A stretch of DNA of 64,000 nt from an uncultured Eubacteriales bacterium. Lineage in GTDB: Bacteria > Bacillota > Clostridia > TANB77 > UBA1234. Shown here one piece after another: positions 44,236 through 51,836 of this stretch; the stretch's first letter is position 1, and each line of letters starts with the position of its first letter. Under the pieces are notes generated by a model. That model was given only the letters and a program-made list of their open reading frames with translations, was not told where the DNA came from and ran no database searches. The position numbers were made by a program, and so were the translations under genes. Where the stretch lies: positions 1 to 64,000 of the forward strand of contig CASDSU010000021.1 in NCBI GenBank assembly GCA_949283575.1, read 5' to 3'.

Positions 44236-45228
44236 TTATTCCATAGCTTGCATAGCTGTAATCGCTACAACACCAACTATATTATCACTACTGCATCCTC
44301 TACTTAGGTCATTAACTGGTCTAGCAATACCTTGAGTAACAGGACCATAAGCTTCTGCTTTAGCAAGTCTTTCAACTAATTTGTAACCAATATTTCCTGC
44401 ATTTAAATCAGGGAATATTAAAACATTTGCCTTACCTGCGACATCACTATCAGGAGCTTTTTTAGCACCAACTGATGGAACTATAGAAGCATCAAGTTGC
44501 ATCTCACCATCAACCATAAGTTCTGGAGCTTTTTCTTTAACAAGTTTTGTGGCATTTATAACTTTTGAAGTCATATCTGTTAAAGGCGCACTACCGTGTG
44601 TAGAATATGAAAGCATAGACATTCTAGCTTCTTTACCGGTTAACGCTTTCCAACTTTTTGCAGATGAAATTGCAATTTCAGATAATTCTTCTTCGTTTGG
44701 ATTTACGTTAAGACCACAATCTGAGAATAAGAACATTCCATTTTCACCTAAATCACAATTAGGAATATTCATTATAAAAAATGTTGAAACAAGCTTAACA
44801 CCAGGCGCTGTCTTTAAAATTTGAAGAGCAGGTCTTAGTGTATCAGCTGTTGAACAAACGCTACCTGCAACTAATCCATCAGCATCACCTTGTTTAACCA
44901 TCATTGTTCCAAAATATATAGTATTCTTCATTGTTTCTTCTGCTTTTTCTGGTGTCATTCCTTTTGCTTTTCTAAGTTCATAAAAAGCATTTGCATATTC
45001 GCTTGTTTTTTCAGAAGTAGCCGGATCAATTATTGTAATATCTGATAAATCAATACTTCCAGCAATGTTTTGAAGTTCATCTTTATTACCAATTAAAACA
45101 ACTTTTGCAAAACCTTCGTCAGTAATTTTTCTTGCAGCTTCTAATACTCTGATGTCAGTACTCTCAGGAAGTACAATAATTTTCATAGAGCCTTTTACTT
45201 TTTCTTTTATTTCATCAATAAAACTCAT
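44236..45228 (-). CDS. pta: Phosphate acetyltransferase
   Basis: The 330-residue short-form Pta exchanges CoA for phosphate on acetyl-CoA. Visible are KIIVLPESTDIRVLEAARKI, GTMMVKQGDADGLVAGSVCS, MLSYSTHGSA, VDGEMQLDASIVPSV, ANVLIFPDLNAGNIGYKLVE and YGPVTQGIARPVNDLSRGCS. First gene of the pta-ackA operon. Together they indicate acetate-forming fermentation. Confidence 0.97.
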   Translation of the reverse strand: MSFIDEIKEKVKGSMKIIVLPESTDIRVLEAARKITDEGFAKVVLIGNKDELQNIAGSIDLSDITIIDPATSEKTSEYANAFYELRKAKGMTPEKAEETMKNTIYFGTMMVKQGDADGLVAGSVCSTADTLRPALQILKTAPGVKLVSTFFIMNIPNCDLGENGMFLFSDCGLNVNPNEEELSEIAISSAKSWKALTGKEARMSMLSYSTHGSAPLTDMTSKVINATKLVKEKAPELMVDGEMQLDASIVPSVGAKKAPDSDVAGKANVLIFPDLNAGNIGYKLVERLAKAEAYGPVTQGIARPVNDLSRGCSSDNIVGVVAITAMQAME

Positions 45229-45308
45229 AAACGTATATCTCCCTTTATATAAATTTCTTATCGATTATATACTTAAAACTCACGATTTTCAAGAGTTTGA
45301 TGTTTTAA

Positions 45309-45346
45309 TTTTCGTCCATTTAACGGACGTCCCCAATGGACGAAAA
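45309..45346. repeat. Terminator hairpin with GGGGACGTCCGTTA loop
   Basis: Perfect arms TTTTCGTCCATT/AATGGACGAAAA enclose TAACGGACGTCCCC (minus strand GGGGACGTCCGTTA). It lies directly beside the terminator of the neighbouring high-G+C gene. Confidence 0.8.
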
Positions 45347-45380
45347 AGCTCCAGTAGTAATTAAACTACTGGAGCTTTTC
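45344..45380 (-). terminator. Terminator of the 45391 gene
   Basis: AAAAGCTCCAGTAGT/ACTACTGGAGCTTTT is a perfect 15-base hairpin, ending in T residues on the minus strand. Confidence 0.85.
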
Positions 45381-45390
45381 CGCTCATTGA

Positions 45391-45822
45391 TTACAGAAGA
45401 TCAGAATCCTTGACTTTCTGCACACTGGCGATTCGGAACAGTTCCCAGATGCGACGCGAGGAAACCTCCATCCTCATGTTGGGATACTTCTCACGAAGCT
45501 CAAGCGCAGAAGAAACGACGCGGACTTCTTCATCGTTCATCGGCTTCACGGTATGATCCTCAAAAATGGAATACCTCTGCACCGGAACCTGAACAAGATA
45601 ACCATTTACAACATCACGCTGCATCTTGGAAAGCCTGTTCATCGCGCTCAGGAAGCTGTAGCTCGGAACAAAATACCGAACATCTCCGAACATTCGCGTA
45701 ATGAACATCTCCTCGTCATATCCTTTTTGCATCAGCATTTCCACGAATGTGTCACCATCCATGAAAACAGGTTTCAAGCTTGCCGACTGATGATAAGCTT
45801 GGTACATTTTGGAGTTACTCAT
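45391..45822 (-). CDS. Unknown protein of a high-G+C single-gene unit
   Basis: A 143-residue soluble protein: MYQAYHQSASLKPVFMDGDT, DEEMFITRMFGDVRYFVPSY and MRMEVSSRRIWELFRIASVQ. I recognise no family. It has its own promoter (45974-46002), a leader of about 145 bases with a GGATAAG/CTTATCC hairpin, a short upstream ORF whose stop overlaps its start (ATGA), and a strong terminator. G+C is clearly above that of pta and the rluD-like gene. Confidence 0.65.
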   Translation of the reverse strand: MSNSKMYQAYHQSASLKPVFMDGDTFVEMLMQKGYDEEMFITRMFGDVRYFVPSYSFLSAMNRLSKMQRDVVNGYLVQVPVQRYSIFEDHTVKPMNDEEVRVVSSALELREKYPNMRMEVSSRRIWELFRIASVQKVKDSDLL

Positions 45823-45872
45823 TCTAACGACCTCCCATTCAATAGTTGACGAACCATTTTTAAAGTTGCCAT
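45819..45872 (-). CDS. 17-residue upstream ORF coupled to the 45822 gene
   Basis: It starts at ATG after GAGGTCATGTAA and encodes MATLKMVRQLLNGRSLE. It ends at TGA inside ATGA, the start of the next gene. Its last codons (GGGAGGTCG) also form the ribosome site for that gene. The arrangement fits translational coupling or a leader peptide. Confidence 0.5.
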   Translation of the reverse strand: MATLKMVRQLLNGRSLE

Positions 45873-45973
45873 TTACATGACCTCTGTTTCAAATTACTAT
45901 TTCAATACGAAATAGAATGGATAAGGCACAGAGCGTTCTTATCCCAAATCGCTTATTTCATAACAACGAACGT

Positions 45974-46002
45974 ATTATATTACAATTCTTGCATTATGTA
46001 AA
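45974..46002 (-). promoter_or_regulatory. Promoter of the 45391-45872 unit
   Basis: TTTACA and TATAAT are separated by 17 bases. Confidence 0.75.
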
Positions 46003-46048
46003 TAAATATATAAAAAAAGACAATCGGGACAGAAAAATTTGTCCGCAA

Positions 46049-46083
46049 AAAAGAAAGGAGTCCAGTGTTTTTACACACTGGAC
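46049..46083 (-). terminator. Terminator of the small frameshifted gene
   Basis: GTCCAGTGT/ACACTGGAC on the minus strand is followed by TCCTTTCTTTTTT. Confidence 0.8.
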
Positions 46084-46118
46084 CCACTTTCCTGTGAGGT
46101 CATCACACAACTTGGCGG

Positions 46119-46261
46119 TTAGCTGTTAGCGTCTTCGAGAATCCGCATGATGGCGAGCACCACCATGAAGGGATTGCGGTAACGCTCAATGCATTGGAAA
46201 ACTCCTTGCAAGACTAAGAAACGACCGACTGGGAAACCATAGACTTCGCGTTTTCTGCCAT
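46119..46261 (-). pseudogene. Small high-G+C gene with one base missing after the start
   Basis: Behind a perfect GGAGGTAGCAAT, ATG 46261 opens a frame that stops after 15 codons. Inserting one base right after ATG (for example ATGGGC instead of ATGGC) gives M-G-R-K-R-E-V-Y-G-F-P-V, then GRFLVLQGVFQCIERYRNPF and MVVLAIMRILEDANS with TAA at 46119, before a terminator. The restored product would be 47 residues with one hydrophobic patch. An overlapping ORF (ATG 46317, behind AAAAGGAGGACC) covers the start region and may couple translation. Confidence 0.5.
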
Positions 46262-46542
46262 ATTGCTACCTCCTTATGGTGCATTGCAGATGTCGAGTAA
46301 AACCACGGTGCTGCCATCTTCTGCGGTCCTCCTTTTCAGTGACCTCAAATTGATGACCTCTTGGTGTCGCTAACCCATACATGGATTAATACTCATTTCT
46401 TGTTTAACACATTAGATTTTCTTATATAACCTTAAAGTTACAAGATTTTTCTTTTATATGAATTTTCAAAAAAACAAATATCTGGTAGAATAATATCTCG
46501 GAATGTTATTTTAAGAGATGTTTCAAGTGCAAGGAGGTTGAA

Positions 46543-47427
46543 ATGGTACTTACACATATAGTCGAAAAACACGAAGCGAATCAAAAAATAAGCGAACTTT
46601 TAAGAAAGAAATTTAATATTTCTTCTCGCTTACTTACAAAATTAAAGATGAATCAAAAGATCTTGGTAAATAATTCTCCTGTTTTTTCAAGTCATATAAT
46701 TCTTGAAAATGACCAAATTACGGTAAAAATTGATTTTGATGAAGATGACTTCATAATCTCAGAAAAAATTGATCTAAATATATTGTATGAAGATGAATAT
46801 TTATTAGCTGTAAATAAACCAGCTGGTATGGTAGTTCACCCGTCATCGTATCATCCTAATAATACACTAGCTAATGGTGTCAAATACTACTTGAATAATA
46901 ATAAAAAAATTCGCCCTGTAAACCGCTTAGACAGAGATACTTCCGGCATTGTCATATTTGCAAAAAACGAATATATTCAAGAACTTATGAAAAACGATAA
47001 TTCAATGCAAAAAGAGTATTTAACCATCGTTACAGGAATATTGTTAAATAAAAAGGGAACTATAAATAAGCCAATTGCTAGAAAAGAAGGCAGTATTATG
47101 GAAAGAATAGTTGATGAAAATGGACAAATTGCAATAACGCATTATGTTGTATTAGATGAATCTATAGAAAAAAATTTATCTTTGGTTCATGTTACTTTAG
47201 AAACTGGTCGTACGCATCAAATTCGCGTTCATTTCGCCTATTTAGGAAATTCAATTTTAGGTGATACACTATACGGAACTGAAACAAATTTAATAAATAG
47301 ACAATCCTTGCACGCCTGGAAACTATCTTTTACTCATCCAATCACAAAAGAAAAAATACAAATATTAGCCGATATTCCAAATGATATGAAAACAGTAATG
47401 AAATCAACTAATCTTAATGAATTTTAA
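46543..47427 (+). CDS. RluD-like pseudouridine synthase
   Basis: A 294-residue RluA-family enzyme isomerising uridines in rRNA. The N-terminal S4-like region is ISELLRKKFNISSRLLTKLK. Catalytic motif II reads RPVNRLDRDTSGIVIFAKNE with the nucleophile Asp in RLDRDTSG. Further motifs are VNKPAGMVVHPSS, KEYLTIVTG, TGRTHQIRVHFAYLGNSILG and the terminal HAWKLSFTHPITKE. Ribosome site AAGGAGG. RluD is usual for this form, but RluC cannot be excluded. Confidence 0.9.
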   Translation: MVLTHIVEKHEANQKISELLRKKFNISSRLLTKLKMNQKILVNNSPVFSSHIILENDQITVKIDFDEDDFIISEKIDLNILYEDEYLLAVNKPAGMVVHPSSYHPNNTLANGVKYYLNNNKKIRPVNRLDRDTSGIVIFAKNEYIQELMKNDNSMQKEYLTIVTGILLNKKGTINKPIARKEGSIMERIVDENGQIAITHYVVLDESIEKNLSLVHVTLETGRTHQIRVHFAYLGNSILGDTLYGTETNLINRQSLHAWKLSFTHPITKEKIQILADIPNDMKTVMKSTNLNEF

Positions 47428-47652
47428 ATTTCCTAAATCACTAATTAAAATTTCATCAGGATTATTAATTGATGTTAGCATTATATAATCTACACCAACA
47501 TCAGTTAATATTCCTGTTTTTTTAATTAATTCATCATCAATATAAAACTCACAAGAACATCTTCTCCCTATATATCTTCTAATAACTCTTTCCTTATTCA
47601 TTTGATTTAAATTTTGATTCGAAATCGGATTTAAATTACAATTTTCTCGCAT
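47404..47652 (-). CDS. Small conserved clostridial protein, possible spore-related
   Basis: An 82-residue protein has an Asn-rich start and a conserved-looking core RRYIGRRCSCEFYIDDELIK, then GILTDVGVDYIMLTS and ILISDLGNLKFI. Similar short proteins with RRYIGRRC-CEF and DVG-DYI-L blocks occur in spore-forming clostridia. The role is not known. It overlaps the 3' end of the convergent rluD-like gene by 24 bases. Confidence 0.6.
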   Translation of the reverse strand: MRENCNLNPISNQNLNQMNKERVIRRYIGRRCSCEFYIDDELIKKTGILTDVGVDYIMLTSINNPDEILISDLGNLKFIKIS

Positions 47653-47751
47653 ATTACACGTTCTCCTATCTTTATTAGTTACAATATAGTATGCAAAAAA
47701 TTTTTTTGTGTTACTGCCAACATTGCTGACGTCCGTTCAGCCAACAAAAAG

Positions 47752-47781
47752 AAAAAGACCTGCTAATTCGCAAGTCTTCTT
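47752..47781 (-). terminator. Terminator of rnpB
   Basis: GACTTGC/GCAGGTC (one mismatch) with a short loop is followed by TTTTTC, just downstream of the RNase P RNA. Confidence 0.7.
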
Positions 47782-47789
47782 CATGTATA

Positions 47790-48141
47790 ATTTTAAGGAG
47801 CAAATCTATAAGCCGGGTTCTGTCTTGGATAATCATTTATCTAGGACATATGTCGCCACATGCCTCAAGCCACATTTTGCGAAAAAGAAAAGACGAGCAG
47901 CCTATATATTCTTTTTCCAGTGTTGCTCCGGGTGGGGTTTACATAGCAGATATGTCTCCATATCTCTGGTAGGCTCTTACCCTGCCTTTCCATCCTTACC
48001 TTTACAAGTAAAGGCGGTTTATTTCTGTTGCACTTTCCTTAGAGTTACCTCCACCAGCCGTTAGCTGGCACCCTGCTCTATGGAGCCCGGACTTTCCTCT
48101 CGTATTTCTTCAATACCAGCGATTATCTGACTTACTCCTTA
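47790..48141 (-). ncRNA. rnpB: RNase P RNA (bacterial class A)
   Basis: On the minus strand the universally conserved 5' block GAGGAAAGTCCGGGCTCC is followed by AGAGCAGGGTGCCAGCTAA and GGAGGTAACTC. The 3' conserved ACAGAACCCGGCTTATAGAT lies near the end, pairing with the 5' block to form P4. It is the catalytic RNA that matures tRNA 5' ends. Exact ends are approximate. The region also carries open frames, which are incidental. Confidence 0.95.
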
Positions 48142-48190
48142 AATATAATACAATCTAAAAAGAATTATGTCAATATCCATTTTCTTCTAT

Positions 48191-48970
48191 TTATGACCCC
48201 GTCGATGCATACTGCTTCAATCCTATTTTCCATACTCCAAAAGAAATGACCAAAAATATCAATGTTGCAAAAGGTGTAAATCCATACCAAACCGGAACTA
48301 TTCCTTTATCTAGCAAATAAAGTAATGGAAAATAATTTACACATCCAAACGGAATAACATATGTAAATATATTCGCAAACCATTTTTCGTAAATACTTAT
48401 TGGATACGACGAAACCTCTCTGCCACCATCAGAAATTATACTCATAAATTCCATTCCTTCTATTGTCCAAAAACTAAAAGATGCTTTAAGTAATAATATT
48501 GAGAAAAACAGTGTCACAGATCCACATATCATCAAAATCAGTACAAACACTTTGTATAAATCCCAATCAACATTCACTGTAAAAATTGCATAGAGCAAAA
48601 TTACTATTGCATCTACAAGTCTTCCTATTTTTCCAGTTTCAAACTCTGAACATAAAACCTGAAGTGTTATATTTCTAGGTCTTGTAAGTATCCTATCAAG
48701 CAAACCGTTCTTTACTTGTTTATGAAAATGATCGAGTCCTCTTCCAAACATTTCAGTTGTCACGTGTCCAAAAAGTGCAATGCCTGTAGTAAGTAAAATT
48801 TCACTAACAGTGTATCCATCTATACTTCCAAAGCTTTTTAAAAGAATCAATGAACCAATAATAGCAAGAAGAGAGCTAAGCGCAGAAGCAATTACCGTTA
48901 GTATAAAAGAAACCTTGTATTCTATATCACATTTAATATGCATTAGCATTGATTTTAAATATAATAGCAC
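48191..48970 (-). CDS. ABC-2 type exporter permease (DUF990-like) 2
   Basis: A 259-residue, six-helix protein: LTVIASALSSLLAIIGSLIL, GHVTTEMFGRGLDHFHKQVK, NGLLDRILTRPRNITLQVLC and FWTIEGMEFMSIISDGGREV, then YPISIYEKWFANIFTYVIPF. The pattern fits the DUF990-type permease subunit of ABC-2 exporters. It is translated after the sister permease (gap 12 bases) and the ATPase. The substrate is unknown. Confidence 0.85.
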   Translation of the reverse strand: MLLYLKSMLMHIKCDIEYKVSFILTVIASALSSLLAIIGSLILLKSFGSIDGYTVSEILLTTGIALFGHVTTEMFGRGLDHFHKQVKNGLLDRILTRPRNITLQVLCSEFETGKIGRLVDAIVILLYAIFTVNVDWDLYKVFVLILMICGSVTLFFSILLLKASFSFWTIEGMEFMSIISDGGREVSSYPISIYEKWFANIFTYVIPFGCVNYFPLLYLLDKGIVPVWYGFTPFATLIFLVISFGVWKIGLKQYASTGS

Positions 48971-48982
48971 TTCACATCCCTC

Positions 48983-49783
48983 CTATCCACCTTGAACAAC
49001 TAGCTTCTTAGTCGCATTCTTCATAATTATATTTCCTGCAAGTATAACGATAAGGTTCCAAACTAACTGAATTATTATACTTTCAATTCCTTCAGCTATA
49101 GAAATATTACCAACGTAAATTCTAAAAGGCAAGTCCATTATTAACCTAAAAGGTAGCGCATAACAAATTGTCTTTAAAATTCCTGGCATAAAAGGAATTG
49201 GAATAACACCACCTGCAAAGAAATCCGCAACGACACCATATATTGAAAAAATTCCTCTTGACGAAGTTGTAAAAAACATTAAAGAATAAATCAGCATGGT
49301 TAACCCTAGTGACAAAAACAATCCTAAAAACAATGTTACCAGAAATAATATAAAAGCTTCCATTGAAGCTGGCGCCATAAGTCTATAATGCGACGGTAAA
49401 AATATCGAAATAATAATTATAGGTGCAAACCTTAGAAGCGTGCTCGCTACTTTACTTGCCAATAATTTTGAATACCAATAATAATAAATATTAAGTGGTC
49501 TAACAAATTCGTAAGACACCTGCCCCGTAACTATCGAATCATGAATCTCCGAATCAACAAAACTAAATCGCGTAAGCATCAAAAAAGCTTGTCCAAGCCA
49601 TATGTACGACACAAGTTCATGCCACGCCATTGGAGTATCAATTCCTGCTCTGTAATATGCGTTATACATCATGAGCATCATTGCACCCCAAAAAAATTGC
49701 GTAGCAACACCTGCAATTGCCGCAAAACGATACTGAAGACCAATTGCAATTCGAAGCTTAACAAAAGATAAATATGCTTTCAT
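48983..49783 (-). CDS. ABC-2 type exporter permease 1
   Basis: A 266-residue, six-helix permease: RIAIGLQYRFAAIAGVATQF, WHELVSYIWLGQAFLML, DSEIHDSIVTGQVSYEFVRP, LNIYYYWYSKLLASKVASTL and IPFMPGILKTICYALPFRLI. It pairs with the 48191 permease as a heterodimeric channel powered by the upstream ATPase (10-base gap). Confidence 0.85.
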   Translation of the reverse strand: MKAYLSFVKLRIAIGLQYRFAAIAGVATQFFWGAMMLMMYNAYYRAGIDTPMAWHELVSYIWLGQAFLMLTRFSFVDSEIHDSIVTGQVSYEFVRPLNIYYYWYSKLLASKVASTLLRFAPIIIISIFLPSHYRLMAPASMEAFILFLVTLFLGLFLSLGLTMLIYSLMFFTTSSRGIFSIYGVVADFFAGGVIPIPFMPGILKTICYALPFRLIMDLPFRIYVGNISIAEGIESIIIQLVWNLIVILAGNIIMKNATKKLVVQGG

Positions 49784-49792
49784 TTTGCCCTC

Positions 49793-50775
49793 CTATTCTA
49801 TCTTCATATCTGTATACATTTTTGCAATAACTTCTTCTATAGGTGAACTTTCAATTTGTATATCCATAATATTAACTTGCTTTGCTAAATAACCAATTAC
49901 CTCCTGAACTTTTATAATGTTTGAATTAAATTTCAAAACCGCACGCTGCTCATTTTGTTCTACGACATCAACATTCGGAATATTAATTTTTTTCTTGGTA
50001 AACTCATACTGTGCACTCATAATAAATTTAGGCGAGTACTTTTTTCTAATGTCGCTCAGTGAACCATCATAAAGCTTTCTACCCTTGCCTATCAAAATAA
50101 TTCTATTAGTCAAAGCTTCGATATCCTGCATATCATGTGTCGTAAGAATTACGGTAGTTCCCTTCTTTTCATTAATTTCTTTAATGAATTTTCTCACTGC
50201 AATCTTAGAAACAGCATCAAGCCCAATAGTCGGCTCATCTAAAAATAATATCTTAGGATTGTGAAGTAATGAACCTGCTATTTCACATCTCATTCTTTGA
50301 CCTAAACTTAATTGTCTTGTTGGAATTTTTATAATTTGACTTAAATCTAATGCTTCAATTAGCATTTTCCTGGTATCCTCAAACTCTTTGTTTGGGACTT
50401 TATAGATATCTCGTAAGAGATAAAAAGAATCATCGGGTGGAACATCCCACCATAATTGAGAGCGTTGACCGAACACAACGCCAATATTTTTAACATACTC
50501 TTTTCTGTCTTTGTAAGGGACCTTATTATCAATAATACACTTACCACTTGTTGGATTTAAAATACCACACATAATCTTTGTTGTAGTAGACTTTCCTGCG
50601 CCATTCGGACCGTATGTATCCGAACTATCTCGCCCTTCTTAATATCGAACGAAACATCTTGCAGTGCATGAATTTCTCGGTACCTCTTCTTTACAAATGA
50701 CTTTAGCACATCTTTTGGATCTGAACTTCGCTCTGCCACTTTAAATGTTTTAGAAATATTCTCCAGATGTATCAC
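49793..50775 (-). CDS. ABC exporter ATPase, frame broken at two CGG codons in the Walker A region
   Basis: It starts at GTG 50775 (AAGGAGG upstream) and reads HLENISKTFKV ... HALQDVSFDIKKGEIV. The next codon is CGG (50622-50620). Skipping C gives GGA TAC ATA, then a second in-frame CGG (50612-50610). Skipping that C gives GGT CCG AAT GGC GCA GGA AAG, i.e. GYIGPNGAGKSTTTKIMCGI, the Walker A. The rest is intact: QLSLGQRMRCEIAGSLLHNP (signature), ILFLDEPTIGLDAVSKIA (Walker B) and TTHDMQDIEALT, ending at 49793. Both partner permeases are intact, so the exporter is probably still in use or lost function very recently. Confidence 0.75.
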
Positions 50776-50954
50776 AAAAAACACCTCCTTAAAATTTTTC
50801 TAGACAAAATTAAAACGCAACGAATGGACAAAGTTTATACCATAATTCGACAAATGTAAATACATTTTTTAATTAAATTTTCATTTGCTAATATCAGCAA
50901 AACGTTGTATAATATGTAAACTGATATAACCTACATATTTGAAGGAGGATTTTT

Positions 50955-51219
50955 ATGCAAAAACCAATAGTTACAATGGAAATGGAAAATGGAGATATAA
51001 TAAAAATGGAACTTTATCCAAACAAAGCTCCAGAAACAGTTAATAATTTTATTTCATTAAGATGGAAAATATGCAGCATTTGGTCAAGTAATAGAAGGAA
51101 TGGATGCTGTAGACAAAATCGTAAAATCTAGAGTTATCACTAGAAGCCCTTATGGTGGTGGAAAAGATAGACCAGTTGAGCCACCTGTAATGAAAAAAGT
51201 TACAGTAGCATCTATCTGA
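50955..51219 (+). pseudogene. Cyclophilin-type peptidyl-prolyl isomerase, internally deleted
   Basis: It has a good ribosome site (GAAGGAGG) and reads MQKPIVTMEMENGDIIKMEL then NKAPETVNNFISL. It then jumps, out of frame, to DGKYAAFGQVIEGMDAVDKI and KDRPVEPPVMKKVTVASI. About 80 residues, including the catalytic FHRV and Q-F-F blocks, are deleted at about 51060. The gene also ends abruptly at the junction with a truncated VOC gene. Confidence 0.85.
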
Positions 51220-51454
51220 AAATTTATTCCGAATACCAAGCGGATACTCTAATTCGTCAACCTTCCATTTAAAATTTCCCTTATCTATTTCTTGAACCAT
51301 AAGTTGAACTTTGTCTAATTCTAAAAAAGCAAATCTGTTTTCTGGTCTATCATATTCAACGTGAAAGCCTATTAAATCCACGTAAAAATGAAGCGTTTCA
51401 TCTAGATTAAAAACATCAAATTCAGGTATAATCTGATTTCATTCCATTATTCAT
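51220..51454 (-). pseudogene. VOC/bleomycin-resistance family protein, truncated
   Basis: Behind GGAGGAATG on the minus strand the sequence encodes NQIIPEFDVFNLDETLHFYV, DLIGFHVEYDRPENRFAFLE and LEYPLGIRNKF, the N-terminal two-thirds of a VOC (glyoxalase-fold) protein. One extra A after the start puts it out of frame. The 3' third is missing where it meets the cyclophilin remnant at about 51220. Confidence 0.7.
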
Positions 51455-51568
51455 TCCTCCATTTTAATTTTTGGCTCGACGTTTTTATGTAACGTCACTA
51501 TAATTGTTTTCATGAGGTGTTCGGATATGATGTGATTTGCCCTTTTTCTTACAAAAGAAAAGGGGGTG

Positions 51569-51664
51569 ATGCCGGTGATTAAAACTGATTACATATCTTT
51601 GTTAATTGAAGTTATAATTATCGCTTCCTTCTTAAAGATACTAATCAATAAGAAGTACAAATAA
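51569..51664 (+). CDS. Type I toxin, TxpA/BsrG-like hydrophobic peptide
   Basis: A 31-residue peptide sits behind AAAGGGGGTG: MPVIKTDYISLLIEVIIIAS then FLKILINKKYK, one membrane helix and a basic tail. This build and the preceding ribosome site match the short 'putative holin-like' type I toxins of Firmicutes. An antisense RNA is encoded opposite its 3' end. It could start at the GTG two codons later. Confidence 0.7.
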   Translation: MPVIKTDYISLLIEVIIIASFLKILINKKYK

Positions 51665-51751
51665 AAAAAAAATCACCCTATCCTTTGCACGGAAAAACTA
51701 GAGTGATTAGTTAAACTCGGGCAAGTCACATTGTGACTAACACCTCTCTTT
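51663..51751 (-). ncRNA. Antisense antitoxin RNA of the type I locus
   Basis: A minus-strand promoter (TTGACA, 16 bases, TATAAT at 51758-51785) drives a short RNA. It contains TCACAATGTGACTTGCCCGA and ends in AATCACTCTAG ... AGGATAGGGTGATT followed by a run of nine T, opposite the toxin 3' end. This is the usual layout of RatA/SR4-type antitoxin RNAs, which base-pair with the toxin mRNA tail. Confidence 0.7.
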
Positions 51752-51757
51752 ATTTTT

Positions 51758-51785
51758 ATTATACTGTATTTTATGTAGTTGTCAA
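51758..51785 (-). promoter_or_regulatory. Promoter of the antitoxin RNA
   Basis: TTGACA and TATAAT with a 16-base spacer: near-consensus, as expected for an abundant antitoxin RNA. Confidence 0.8.
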
Positions 51786-51836
51786 ATTATAAATTATTTC
51801 TGTTCGCTTCAAATTTATCAAAATCTTCTTAAAATA

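Noticed and set aside
47708-48064. 118-residue ORF over 47.7-48.1 kb
   Set aside because: The region is RNase P RNA on the minus strand; the open frame is incidental.
51049-51381. 110-residue minus-strand ORF
   Set aside because: It is only the VOC remnant read through into antisense of the cyclophilin remnant; its C-terminal half has no coding meaning.
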